64,000 nucleotides of DNA, taken from positions 37,820,356 to 37,884,355 of the forward strand of contig JAKGHH010000007.1 of NCBI GenBank assembly GCA_022828595.1, read 5' to 3'. Within the stretch, counting starts at the first letter, position 1, and the number at the start of each line of letters is the position of its first letter. Position numbers and translations under genes: made by a program. Source of the stretch: Nelumbo lutea (taxonomy: Eukaryota > Streptophyta > Magnoliopsida > Proteales > Nelumbonaceae). The notes beneath the pieces were generated by a model that searched no databases, was not told the origin of the DNA, and worked only from the letters and a program-made list of their open reading frames with translations. Below are positions 34,527 to 45,943 of the stretch, in pieces.

Positions 34527-35108
34527 GATTTGAACTTGGCCTGAAGACTAGTTAGAGTACCGATTTTGTTTCAACCCCAAACTGCTATTTTCCCAAAAAT
34601 AATTGAATTGATAAGCAACCTGTTAAGCCAAGTGGTCAAAATATTAGCCTATTTGAGGGAGATAATGGTTTCTAGGCCAAATGTTTATATAATTGCTTTT
34701 TTCATTTTAATTTTTAAAACATCACAAGTTGATCTATTTAGAACTGATGGTTGAACCAATGACCAAATCGATTCTGGTTATGGGTCAGCTTTTAAAACAT
34801 TGCAATACGTACCATAACGCCAAATAGGAAACAACCCAAGGTTGATGGAGGGTGCAAGAAGAGGGATATAATTTTCATTTTTGTTTCTTCGAACACAATA
34901 CATGTAGCCATGTAGGCCCCACTAGGGTTGTAATTTGGGCGGACCCAACTCGAGCCTGAACCAGTCCAATCCAGAATTTTACACAGGTTGGGCTTGGATT
35001 TTCAGTCCTCAGGCTGAACTCAGACCCAAGAAGTTGGGCTTTTTTATTTTTTTGGCCTGGGCTTGGGCCTTACCCTTAGGTAACCTGAACCTGGCCTAAG
35101 CCCAGTCC

Positions 35109-35135
35109 ATATATATATATATATATATATATATA
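35109..35135. repeat. (AT)n microsatellite
   Basis: Thirteen or so AT units inside a hAT-like repeat whose left end is TAGGGTTGTAATTTGGG (34924). Confidence 0.9.
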
Positions 35136-35668
35136 AACATTTGTATAGATATTTTGCATACATATTTACATGTATGCATAAATACATTTATATATGTATA
35201 ATTTTAGAGTGGATTCATTGACCAACCCGAGCCCAGCCCGGGCCCAAGCTACTTTTATAAATGTGCTTTCATAAACTTATTTTCGTAAAAGTGCTTTCAT
35301 AAGATTTGAAAGAAAATGAAGGACAAAATAATGACGAATACTTATTTTAAGTGCTTATCAGAGAAAAAAACTATCAAACACCTGATTTTTTAAACTAAGC
35401 ACTTGAAAAAGTTGGGTGCCAAATGCAATTAAGTGCTTATTTGAATAAGCACTTGTTTTTAAGCACTTATTTAATAGGCACTTGTTTTTAATATAAGCAC
35501 TTCCAAATATGACCTAAATGATCTAATTGGTCGATTAATCCATAAAACTGTGAACCAGTGAGCTTTGGATTCATAGTTTGACTATTTCCAAAAACTCACC
35601 CTTGATTGTCAATTCTCATATAATAAATTTTGTTTAAAACCAAAATGTAATGGTATTTTAGTCCTTTA

Positions 35669-35786
35669 GCTCAATTTGGAAGAAGCACAAATACAAATAT
35701 GTACAGTGCAAATACATATAAAATAATACAAAATACAAGATTTTGCACTCTACAAATTTGTATTTGTACTCCTTCCAAACCGAACC
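35669..35786. mobile_element. Tourist-like MITE, 118 bp (family B)
   Basis: The ends are GCTCAATTTGGAAG and CTTCCAAACCGAACC, flanked by TTA on both sides (35666-35668, 35787-35789). Two related copies sit in tandem at 45487-45727. Confidence 0.75.
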
Positions 35787-36080
35787 TTAATGAAGGGCCC
35801 AATAGTATATATTTTTCTCAATGGTGAAATTTGAATCCAATCAAGAAACTAAAGGCGATATTGGCATGGAGGTTTATAGAGACTTGTTTTAGGTATAAGG
35901 TACTTTGTTAGGCCCCTTGTAATGGTCTTCTTAAGGTTGGAGCGAACTTCAAAATATCACTATGTATCATTGGTACTCAAAATAAAAGGATTTAGAACAG
36001 AATTACTAACATGTTTAAACTCTTCTGTCTCATATGTAATTTGTTTTATTGCAAAAGATTTTTTTTTTCCTTTCATTTAT

Positions 36081-36854
36081 GGGAAATTGTCTAAAACTCA
36101 CCATGAGTTTTCACTGTTTCTCTTAAACTCACAACAACTTTCCAAAATGTCTAAAACTCACCATGTTAGTAAGTTTTTATTTTCCAAAACTTACCTTCCG
36201 TTAGTGCACCATTAATGCTTCTTAACAGAAGTGTCCATGTCAGCATAAATAATAATTTTCATGACCAAATTACCCTTGAATGGTGAGTTAGAAGAAAAAT
36301 GGTTTGTTTCAGTTTTTTATTTTCTTGTTTTTTTTGCTTTTTTTAGTGTTTTGTTATAATTTCCAATGTTTTTTATATTTTTTTTATTTTCTATAATCTA
36401 TAAAATTTTCTGTATTTTTTGTTATTTCTTTGCAATTTCTGTGTTTTTCTATAATTTTTTGTGCTTTTTGTACAATTTTTTATTTTCTGACTTTGTTTTT
36501 CATTTTCTATAGTTTCTATAATTTGAAAATAATTTTTTATTTTGTTTGCAATTTTTACGATTTTTTATGTTTTTTGTAATTTCTATGTTTTTATATATTT
36601 TATATTTGAAAATATTTTTTTGAACTTTTTTCCTTTTTTCATGTTTACTTATTAAAATGGTGTTATATTAACACCTGTTAATTTATTTTGTATATATTTT
36701 ATTTTTTCTATGAAGGTTAAAATGGTAATATATTAACACCCGTTAGTTTGTTTAACATCAAATTAGTGACATGGTGAGTCTTAGACATTTTGAAAAGTTG
36801 TGGTAAACTTAAGAGAAATGATGAAAACTCATGGTGAGCTTTAAACAATTTCCC
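36081..36854. mobile_element. Mutator-like element, 774 bp, long terminal inverted repeats
   Basis: Terminal inverted repeats of about 84 bases begin GGGAAATTGTCTAAAACTCA and end in the inverse TTAAACAATTTCCC. A perfect 9-bp target duplication TTCATTTAT flanks it (36072-36080, 36855-36863), the Mutator signature. The interior is T-rich and non-coding. Confidence 0.9.
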
Positions 36855-36919
36855 TTCATTTATTTATTGATGCTATCAATGGGTGGACCTTAATAAATAA
36901 GAATAGTTGAACAGTTTTA

Positions 36920-37002
36920 ATTTTTGAAAACAAAAGCAACTGCTACATTAGCAAAGTTATGTCAATTTTGCTTACCCGACAATTGCTTTTGTTTTCAAAA
37001 AT
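36920..37002. repeat. Small foldback repeat
   Basis: The perfect 20-base inverted ends are ATTTTTGAAAACAAAAGCAA and its complement at 36983-37002. The 43-base centre contains AGCAAAG and TTTTGCTTAC. Confidence 0.7.
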
Positions 37003-37029
37003 CAAATTAAACAAACCATGTTGTTTAAA

Positions 37030-37045
37030 CCCCCCCCCCCCCCCC
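37030..37045. repeat. Poly-C run (16 C)
   Basis: An uninterrupted C16 on the plus strand in AT-rich surroundings. It may be length-variable or a sequencing artefact. Confidence 0.9.
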
Positions 37046-37236
37046 AAGTAATTCCAAATTGGACCATAAAGTGTCTACCACAACAAACTAGTGCAGCTCT
37101 ACTCCTCAGCCAGGAAACATTAATTTTTGACAATATCTCTCCTCAGCTAGCAGAGGTGACAAGGAAAGCAGCTGATTATGACCCAATTATACAAGGCTTA
37201 TTCACCTATAACACATATTATATCTAATGTTAACAC

Positions 37237-37531
37237 CAATGTTTTAAAAAATGGTCCAGAATCAAAACCGTTCTAACCATCATTTCTTGGTTGACGGTAC
37301 AAATGAATGGCCCACTTTAAAGAAAATTTAAAAAATAATAATAATTAAAATAAAAAATGTCAAAATTCATTGAATGGGTTGATGGTTTAATTGTTCGAGT
37401 CAATGAATCATTGACCAATTCAACAGTTTTTGGCCAGGAATCAGGTTTAGGGTAAGACGGAACCAATTACCTGAACGGTTCCCAGGCCAAACAGTCCGAC
37501 CGTCTGAATCAACAGTGATTCGAAAACATTG
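37237..37531. mobile_element. hAT-type MITE, 295 bp
   Basis: Perfect terminal inverted repeats CAATGTTTT and AAAACATTG, with a perfect 8-bp target duplication GTTAACAC (37229-37236, 37532-37539). A diverged relative of the right half lies at about 56270-56450. Confidence 0.9.
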
Positions 37532-39588
37532 GTTAACACCTTTCCTGTCACCCCAACAAATTGGTGGCCCCTATGATCCTATATTTGGTAGTGCAGGACG
37601 ATATGGTTGATTTAACAAAAACAACCGCCATGTCAGCAAAAAATATGTTTTATTTGCTTACATGGCACTTGTTTTTGTTTTAAAAAATAAAACCATGTCA
37701 GCAAATACAGATGGCAATGTGTGACTGAGCCTAGATTTCCTCACTTTTTCTATCCATGCCTTGCTCACATGTACACTACACCGCACATGTCACAATACAA
37801 GATGACGATGTGTGACATCAATTCAAAGTATGTGGGTAGAGTTGTGGGCAGGAAATCTAGAGTGTGCCATTATAAGTAGATTGTAAAAGAGTACATATTG
37901 ATTGAATCATACAATCAAATGTCGTAGCTCAAAAAAAAAAAAAAAAAAGATTGGTATGATTTTGAAACCATACCACCCTTTTTTCATAACCATGAATAGA
38001 AACCACCTTAAATGTGATCACAGAATTTAACTTGAATCCGTTTTCTCATGCATGTCAGCTTGAGATTTTATTATCATTCCCTGTAATGGTCCTTAACTAA
38101 GATCCAAGGACTTCAACAAAAAAACAATATTTGCATATTTTGTGTAGATATGGGGAAACATGAGAAATTGCTTATAGAGTAATAAAATGCTTACTAGAGA
38201 AAATTTAATGTCAAATTTAGATTGAGAGGTTCAATTAATAAAATCAACATGAAAGAGAGTTTTCCTCGTTGACATAAAAGGGTAAATAGGATATTCTAAT
38301 TTAATAAAATGATAAAGGACAGTAATATTGTGTTTAACATCGTAGAAGAAATATAGATGATAACATGGATTGTCAGATTGATTATGTGGTCAATATTGTA
38401 AGTTCCCTGTTTGATTGGATAATCAACCACAAGATCCTTCCATGTGACAGAAATAGATGGGTTTGTGTGGGAAAATTCTTTACCTGACTCATCAAGTAGT
38501 CAACCTTATGGTGGTATTTATGCTTGCAACGTATCCAATTCAAAGAATTTACACAGTATTATTAAGGTTGTAATCGAACTGAGCTCTAATCGAATAGTTT
38601 GGGTTCGAATTCGATTAGGTTTGATTGAAGTTCAAACCTTAGGGTAAATTCGAATAGTTATTCAAGTTTGAGTTAGACCAATAAAAAATTTGATTCGAAA
38701 GCTTGTGAACTTGATTTATGATTTAGTTAATATATATATACATACATATATATTATAGAATATAAAAATATATTTCAACATGAACCTGTCCAAGTTGCAG
38801 CTTTACTCGTATGAAAAAAAAAAAAATAAAACAAAACAAAAGAGTTTTACAAAGATAAATTTCGTTGATAAATTTCATTAAAAAAAAAAGAAGAAAATTT
38901 TTTGAGGTATGTTTCAAAAAGGAGAAATCTATGCTGCCCGAAAGACCGAAAGAGCTTTGACCACCTGATTGGTAGCCACTTTTATATGATCCCAGTTGAT
39001 TGGTTACAAATTTCTTCTCTATCATAGTTAACCCAAAATTGGTGAAAATAACTTCTACAAAATTCTTTAAAGAACTTCTTCCCTCAATTTTCTGTTTTTC
39101 TATTATTTTCCAATAAGCCAAACACATCCTAAATCATTGTGGAATATTGGACATGTAGATAATTGTATGGTTGAACCGATGATCCATTCAATTGATAGGC
39201 TGAATTATCAGGTTTTATTTTTTATTTTTTGAAATTTTGTTTTATCATAATATTTTTTTTATTGACCCATTATACTGGGAGAGCGGCTTCCATCAAGGCA
39301 AACCCATGCCCACACCATTTCAACAGCCTTTTGCAACCTTGCATTGGAAATATCTCTCGATGAAATAAAGTTCATGAATGTGGAGATATTCTCAATGCAA
39401 GGTGGTAAAGATTGCTCGAATGAGCTTTAAGCTAACCGAAGCTGAACTCTTATCCTTGACAGATGAATCAATGACCATTCACTCTAAGGGAAAAGTGGTT
39501 TAGCCTCTGAATCAGGTTTTAAACAAGATTTAAAGTATCGAAATACCTCGGTGCAGCGGAACCTCATACTTGACTTGAAAAAAAAAAG

Positions 39589-40827
39589 GTAAATTAGAGA
39601 AACCCCGCTTATACTATAGGGTCAGTGACAAAGTCCCCCCTATATATATATTTTTTTTGCAACAAAGACCTCCCTGAACTTTAGCCGTTAGACAAAGACC
39701 CCCTTCCTTTAACGTTCTGTGAGTTAGTTTCGAAAAATTTTCATCCGACTGTTTTAAGTTTTTTAAATGTCCAAATTACCCTTTTAGACTGTTCATTGTT
39801 TTCTCCATTGAACCTCAAAACTAAGCCCAAGCACTCTCACACCGTCCCAAACCCAACCATCGCCTGCTAGTGGTGGCAAGACCTGTGCCATTCCGGGCCT
39901 CTCAGTTCACTCCCAAAGAACATAACAGTCTTCGACAGTTCCATTCTGGCAAAGACCTGTGCAACCAATCTGATGTTCTCTGGGAATGAACTGAGAGGCC
40001 CTGATATGGATGGATTGATGGTGAGCAGAGAGTGTCCTGATAGTTAAAGCAAGTCCTAATGGGTGGGAAACATGCTTCGCCATGCTTGAAGGAAGTACCA
40101 AATATAGATTTCAGAAAGAAGTTAAAAAATAAATAAAAGAAACCCACAGAGAAGAGTTCAGCAGTGAGCAGAGAAAGAGTGTGTTGTTTCAAAAGTATTT
40201 ATGGCGTATTGTTTGGTGACAGATGCATATTCAAGGAGTAGAGGTGTAATTAAGGGTGTGTAGAGATGGGTAGATCAAGCTTCTATAGTGCGTTGAAGCT
40301 ACTATTCTTGCTGATACAAATGTAAATGTTGTTCCATCATCATGATGATGAACCAGAAGACCTATGCGCAGTTTAAGATTAAGCCAGATCATAACAGAAA
40401 AAACCTCAACGAAACATAGCGAAAAAATTTATTAGTCTTGACAATTGGAAATGTCATCACGAAAGTAAACTCTCGTGGCCGTGGGATTGATCATTTGATC
40501 GTAAGCTTTCTCGACTCCCTCACTATGTTGGCCGGAGTCGTTTTTCTCTCTGTTCAAAACGCAAAATCTAAATTACAACCATTAAAAAGAAATCCACAGG
40601 AAAAAAAACAGAGGTCAAAATGGGTTTTAAGATAAAAAGGGTAAGAAAAAGAAAATAGAAAATATTTAATAGGGTATTTTGATAATTTAATGTTTTTCGT
40701 CATCTGTCTTAACGGTTAAGGGAGTTTTTGTCTAACGGCTAAAGTTCAAGGGGGTTTTTATGGTAAAAAAATGTATAGGGGGAATTTATCACTGACCCAT
40801 ATTGCAAGGGAGGTCTTTCTAATTTAC
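39589..40827. mobile_element. Mutator-like element, 1.24 kb, with possible captured sequence
   Basis: Long inverted ends run about 39589-39720 and 40695-40827. GTAAATTAGA, GGGTCAGTGA, CTTTAGCCGTTAGACAAA and CTTTAACG on the left pair with CGGTTAAGG, TTTGTCTAACGGCTAAAG, TCACTGACCC and TCTAATTTAC on the right. The flanks are A-rich, so the 9-bp duplication cannot be judged. The interior (39790-40620) has balanced base composition unlike the surroundings, and a perfect-looking inverted pair GGCCTCTCAGTTCA / TGAACTGAGAGGCC (39897, 39987). Confidence 0.8.
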
Positions 40828-41278
40828 GAAAAAAATTCAAAATCTGTTCAAGGAGGTTGGTTTAGGGTCTGCCTACATAAAATGGGATTTGAATTACTCC
40901 TAAGGATCTAAGTTTTGCCAATATTACACCCGTTACGAGACCTATTGTGTTGAAAATTTTAACCTAGATTTTAAAACATTGATAGGATACCATACATTTC
41001 AAATATGGTTTCTATTTGAAACTCTACCTCACATTTTTGGGATTCTAGATAAATTAGCCCTGAACAACCATCCACCTAGAAGAAACCAGTAATCTTGGCC
41101 CATGTAGCTCGGGTGCAATAAAACATATCGGCTGTTTCAGGCTTTCAGCCAAGACCAATAGAACCCTAGATGGCTAAGATCCACACTGCAATTGGGCCCT
41201 GCAATGCTCAGCTTGCCGAGTTGTTGTACCCTTTCTTTTTGGTAAATCCGAGTTGTTGAAGCCAATTCGGGTTGGGAA

Positions 41279-42809
41279 TAGGGCTGGCAATCTTAACCCT
41301 AACCCATTTGATCAATCCAACCCATCCACTTTGGAACCTACGTATCCAAATCCACCCAATTAGGGTTAGGATGGGTTGGGTTGTGCAGGTCAAGTTGGGT
41401 TGGGTGATTCAAATGCATGCCTCCTACTATAGCCACATCTCATTAGAATTCCAAACCACCATGTCATATATTTCATTTTGGGATTAAAAGTGAAATAAAA
41501 TAGATTTTATTAACTTTCATGTTCACATGCAATTTTATACAAAAGCAATTTTATGAAAATGACTTTTACGAAAGTACCATTACACAAATGCATTTTTATA
41601 ACAATACTTTTACACAAAAGCACTTTTATAAAAGTACTTTTATGAAAGCACTTTCACACAACAAACACTTTATGAAAGTACTTTTCCAAAAACACTTTTA
41701 TGAAAGCATAAAAGCACTTTTATAAATGTACTTTTACGAAAGCGCTTTTACAAAAGTACTTTTATGAAATCCCTTTTATAGAAGTACTTTCATAAAAGTA
41801 CTTTTGCAAAAGCAGTTTTATAAAATTTTTGCAATTTTTTGTTATTTTTTTGCATTTTCTGTATATTTTTGGTATTTTCTACGTTTTTCGCAAACTTTGG
41901 TATTTTCTACATTTTCTAAAATTTTTGGTATTTCTTGCATTTTTTACAATTTTTGTTATTTTCTGCATACTTTTTGCATTTTTTTTTGTGTTTTTCATGC
42001 ATTTTCTACAATTTTCTGGTTTTTTTTTGTATTTTTCTACATTTTTTTGGTTTTTTTTTTTTTTGCATTTTCTTCACTTATCTACATTTTTGCATTTTCG
42101 AGTGTACAAGTTGACCTGACTCATTTTTGTCACATGGTAGACTTGAGAGAGATTATTTTCTCAAAATTTATTATTTTGGGTGTACGGGCCATCGTGACCC
42201 ATTTTTGTATTCATAAGTGGGGATAGGTGGGTTAATATGGGTAAACGTGGTTAAGGGTCAATATGAAAGATCAAGTGGGTCAGGGTGGGTTAGGGGTGGA
42301 TTCAAGCCAAGCCGAGTCGAATAGTACAAGGCTCGAGCTCGATTTTGAGAAAAAATGGTTTATAAAAATATTTTTTATTTGATATTTAAAAAGGGTTCAA
42401 CTATGATATAGAAAATATATAATATCTGAAAAACTTCTAACCAATCAATTAGAATCATAAATGTGGTAGCCAATCAGGTGTTATTTATCAAAATACATGG
42501 GTGGTTTTGATTGGTGAAAACCCTTTCCATACCATATCTTTTCTGTATCATAGATTTTTCCATTTAAAAATTAAGAATTATAATATATATATTTGATCCG
42601 GCTCACGAATCTCACGAGCCGAGCTCTAATAGGTTAGAGTTTGACTCATTTCTTAATCGAACTTGTGAATTGGGCTTGAAATTGACTCGAAACTCAATGG
42701 GTTATGACAACAATGATTCATGATGGGTCATAGTGGGTTGATAGATCAATATGGGTGAGTTAATATTTAACCGAGAACCCTTACCCATCCCACCTAGTCG
42801 CCACCTCTA
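41279..42809. mobile_element. hAT-type non-autonomous element, 1.53 kb
   Basis: The ends are TAGGGCTGGCAATC and CGCCACCTCTA, inverted, with a perfect 8-bp target duplication GTTGGGAA (41271-41278, 42810-42817). Subterminal regions are rich in AACCC/GGGTT words. The interior contains a degenerate tandem array (41518-41830) and a T-rich tract. No transposase is present. Confidence 0.9.
41518..41830. repeat. Degenerate tandem array of AAAGTACTTTTATG-like words
   Basis: Words such as AAAAGTACTTTTATGAAAGC and CACTTTTATAAAAGTAC follow one another for about 310 bases. The unit is near 26-30 bases and is itself nearly palindromic. It lies inside the hAT element at 41279-42809. Confidence 0.8.
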
Positions 42810-42852
42810 GTTGGGAAAGAAATAACTTTTTGCCTTGGAAAGCTTAATAAAA

Positions 42853-42985
42853 ACACGCGACCTTTAGTCTGACTTTCTCCCAACTGAACTATCCCCACTT
42901 ATCAACAAATCGATTGCACCAGCTTAGAATCGAACCGGGGTCTGTACCGTGGCAGGGTACTATTCTACCGATCAACACAACCGTA
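42853..42985 (-). pseudogene. Decayed tRNA-Phe / tRNA-Gly pair
   Basis: 42853-42898 matches the 5' two thirds of tRNA-Phe at 55756-55828, with the anticodon region deleted. 42915-42985 matches tRNA-Gly at 55847-55917, with substitutions and a lost 5' end of the gene. The short spacer (CTTATCAACAAATCGAT) resembles the intact pair's spacer, so the two genes were duplicated together. Confidence 0.9.
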
Positions 42986-42999
42986 GCATTGAATGGAGC

Positions 43000-43816
43000 C
43001 GGCTTAGGCCTTGAATTGTTTGAGGCTTATGCCGTTGGGCCTTTGGCTTGGACCTCAATTATTTGCATGTTAATCTTGAATATGAATGCTTAAATAGGGG
43101 CGAAAGAAAAATTTAAGACAAAAAAAAAAAAGACGAATGCCTTGTTTTGTATATATTGGCATATTGAACAAATAATAAATATAGAAATAACAAATAAATG
43201 CATATAAATGTGCAAGAAAATAGCTTGTTTTATTGTTTATACTTTATTCTCACCCATTTGCACATTTATCCCATACTTGAAAAGTTATTTCCTCTAAAGC
43301 ACATGCACCATAGATGGTCAAATTACTCACTAATGCATACAAGTGCAAGAAATGAAATAGGAATGCACTGCTCTTAAAACAATGTTGGTTCCTATCCCTA
43401 AATTGTAAAATTTAACTCATATGATACTATAGGCCTCGTGTCAAGCGTGTTGTATCTTTTGGGTATTGCTACCCCTTTTAAAGGTGTTTTAAAAAAAATT
43501 AATAATTAAATAACATAAACCTAACCTTGCTATGAAATTTTGGAAAAAAAAAAAACTAAAAGAAAAGATGTCCATGGCTCAAAGTGTGATACTCGATACA
43601 ACCCTTACATCATATTGGGGTCATCAATAATGTGAACAATGAACTCATATCTAATATATCAAACAAGTCAAATAAGATCATAATTTTATATTTTTCATGC
43701 CTTTTTTTTGTTTATGAATTATATCAGTTTTTATTTTGGCTCAAGGCGTACACCTCACCCCTATGAGACCTAATCGTCTCTCCCCTGCCTTCAGCCTTTT
43801 AAAACCTTGAATCCAA
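43000..43816. mobile_element. Relative of the outer hAT-like element (family of 131-9077)
   Basis: The right end TTTTAAAACCTTG (43804-43816) and the preceding CAAGGCGTACACCTCACCCC / GGCTGAAGG words mirror the left arm at 131-210 in reverse. The left side (43005-43060) has GAGGCTTATGCC and GGGCCTTTGGC, like the right arm at 8960-9050. No clear target duplication was found. Confidence 0.55.
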
Positions 43817-44486
43817 TTCAAGCATTATTTTTTGGGTTATGTCTAGTTTATCCAATCACAGTCTAAGTTGCACTTTAGTGAGAGTGGGCAATTTCCTAAT
43901 GCTCTAGGTAAATTTGCTTTACACTTTTGTATCTTAATGCTATTTTTGTTATTAATTTTTAAGTTTTATTGGTTTATTGTTATGTTTATAATGTTTTTTA
44001 GGTAAAAAAAAAAAAAACCCTCTCTTATAACAATTCTATAAACGACCCTTGTATTTTGAACCTAACAAAAGCCTCCCCTATAGCTTTGAAAAAAAAAACT
44101 GCAAATACCTCCTTTTTGTTAGATTTTCCCTAACAAAGTCATTGAAATTACCAAAATACCCTTATCATTAAGGCATTATCATACATAATTTAAAGTTTCA
44201 ACTTTATCCTCCACTAATTTATTTTGCTTGTCAGCATTCAAAGAATAATTCTCTCTATTCTTTCTAGACGAAGTAAGTAAAATGGTTGAAGTAAAAGGAA
44301 GCAAATATTTTAAGGTATTTTAGTAAATTTACATTTGAATGAAAGTTGGTTAAGGGAAATTTTGATATTTTAAAAAGATTAATGCATTATATCAGCATTT
44401 CTTATTTGGAATGCTAACGAAAGGAAGGTATTTGCTCGTTTTTTCAAAACAATAGGGAGGGATTTCATTAAAATAAAAAAAAAAAA

Positions 44487-44710
44487 CAAGAAAGTTTAAA
44501 TTGATTTTAAACTATATTTAAATGGAACTTAAATTGAACACACTAGTACAGATTTTTTGAAGTTTAAATTGATTTTAAACTATATTTTGCAGGGTATTAT
44601 TCTACCACTAGACCACTGGTGCACATTTTACTAATTGTTTTGCAGTTTTCTAGTGATCCTTGTGACTGGAATTATGGAACACACTAGTACAGATTTTTTG
44701 AAGAAGCAAA
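44487..44710. repeat. Shuffled short duplications next to a tRNA fragment
   Basis: AAATTGATTTTAAACTATAT occurs at about 44500 and 44566, and AACACACTAGTACAGATTTT at about 44539 and 44680. They alternate with the tRNA-Gly fragment, like filler DNA left by break repair. Confidence 0.8.
44589..44622 (-). pseudogene. tRNA-Gly fragment (5' half)
   Basis: 34 bases match the 5' half of tRNA-Gly at 55847-55917, with one substitution (GGGTATTATTC for GGGTACTATTC). About 80 bases further on, 44702-44745 (AGAAGCAAAACACGA and following) matches 56732-56765, so the fragment is part of a larger rearranged copy of the 55.9-56.8 kb region. Confidence 0.85.
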
Positions 44711-44906
44711 ACACGATCCATTTCTTTCTTTGGAAGTGGGACCAACATGAGTTATTTATGTATCATTTCACCTCAAGAAACATGAACAAGATTTGTAGTT
44801 TAATGAATCTATTTATAAGTGTTAGGTGCGTTGAGTTCTAGTTGTGATCGATTCCATGACCCGATCCCAAAGAAGTTGAGAAAAAAAATCTGCTAGTACA
44901 AATTTA

Positions 44907-45193
44907 GGGTATGTTTGGTTCATAGTTGGAATAAGAATTAGAATGGTCTACTCCCACTATCTATTTGGTTAGATGGGAATGAGAATGGCAATTGGAATAA
45001 AAAAGAATGAGATTTTATTCTTAAGGGAGGAGAGGAGAGGGAATGATCATTCCCTCAAATGGGGGAATGCCATTCCACCAAGAAAGCAAGAATGAAAATG
45101 GCATTCTAATTCCATCCAACCAAACAGTTGGAATTGGAATAGCCCACTCCGATTTTGAATATAAACCCCTATTGCTGTGAACCAAATGGGGCC
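44907..45193. mobile_element. Tourist-like MITE, 287 bp
   Basis: The ends are GGGTATGTTTGGTTCA and TGAACCAAATGGGGCC, flanked by TTA (44904-44906, 45194-45196). The interior has repeated GGAATGAG / CATTCC words. Confidence 0.85.
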
Positions 45194-45205
45194 TTATATG
45201 AGGCC

Positions 45206-45364
45206 GGATCTGCTCCTTACATAGGGCGTCTCACACCGACCTCACATGAACATCCTACCATATAATGGGAACATCTCCCATGCTTATTAGTTATTATTCA
45301 TGGGAGATGTTCCTAATGCACAGTTGATGTGCTTGTGAGGCGCCCATTTGTGAGGAGCAGATCC
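45206..45364. mobile_element. Foldback MITE, 159 bp
   Basis: The inverted ends are GGATCTGCTCCT and AGGAGCAGATCC. Central arms GGGAACATCTCCCATG and CATGGGAGATGTTCC pair. It resembles family A in its central ACATCTCC / GGAGATGT hairpin. Confidence 0.75.
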
Positions 45365-45486
45365 CGTTCCACCTTATAGTGGCCTGTGGTGGAAGCAAAG
45401 GGCTTGGATGCAGGGGAGAAATCACAAGCAGTATAGTTTGGAAAAATATCAGACAGCTGATTTGGGCTCTCCAGATTTTTCACCAA

Positions 45487-45727
45487 GGCTCAGTTTGGAA
45501 GGAGTACAAATGCAAATATGTAGAATGCAAAACTTTATATTTTGTATTATTTTGCATGTATTTACACTCTACATATTTATATTTATACTCCTTCCAAATT
45601 GAACCCAAGCCTCAATTTGAAAAGAGTAAATACAAATATATACAATGTAAATACATATCAAATAATACAAAATATAAGGTTTCACACTCTACATATTTAT
45701 ATTTATACTCCTTTCAAATTGAGCCCA
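45487..45727. mobile_element. Two tandem family B MITEs
   Basis: Copy 1 (45487-45606) runs from GGCTCAGTTTGGAAGG to CCTTCCAAATTGAACC, and copy 2 (45610-45727) from CCTCAATTTGAAAAG to CTTTCAAATTGAGCC. CAA occurs before, between and after them. Both share the internal TACACTCTACATATTTATAT stretch or its near equivalent. Confidence 0.75.
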
Positions 45728-45801
45728 AACAAAACTTATAAGCTGTCTGAGTGAGGACCACCCCTCAGAAAGCCAAAAGCTATGTTCAGAACTTCATAAA
45801 T

Positions 45802-45943
45802 GCGCCCCACAATGTTCCACAACACATCGCCACCATGTATTAAGAACATCTCCTGTTGATGACATCATCATTTCTGGTACTATCACCAAGAGATATTTCC
45901 AATACATGGCAGGGGGGATGTTCTATGGGATGTTGTGGGGCGC
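45802..45943. mobile_element. Foldback MITE family A, copy 3
   Basis: The outer inverted ends are GCGCCCCACAATGTTCC and GGATGTTGTGGGGCGC. The central GAACATCTCC and GAGATATTTCC follow the layout of copies 1 and 2. Confidence 0.75.

Noticed and set aside
41804..42226. 140-codon Phe-rich open frame
   Set aside because: It is a by-product of a T-rich low-complexity tract inside a hAT element. No domain pattern, and neighbouring frames are equally open.
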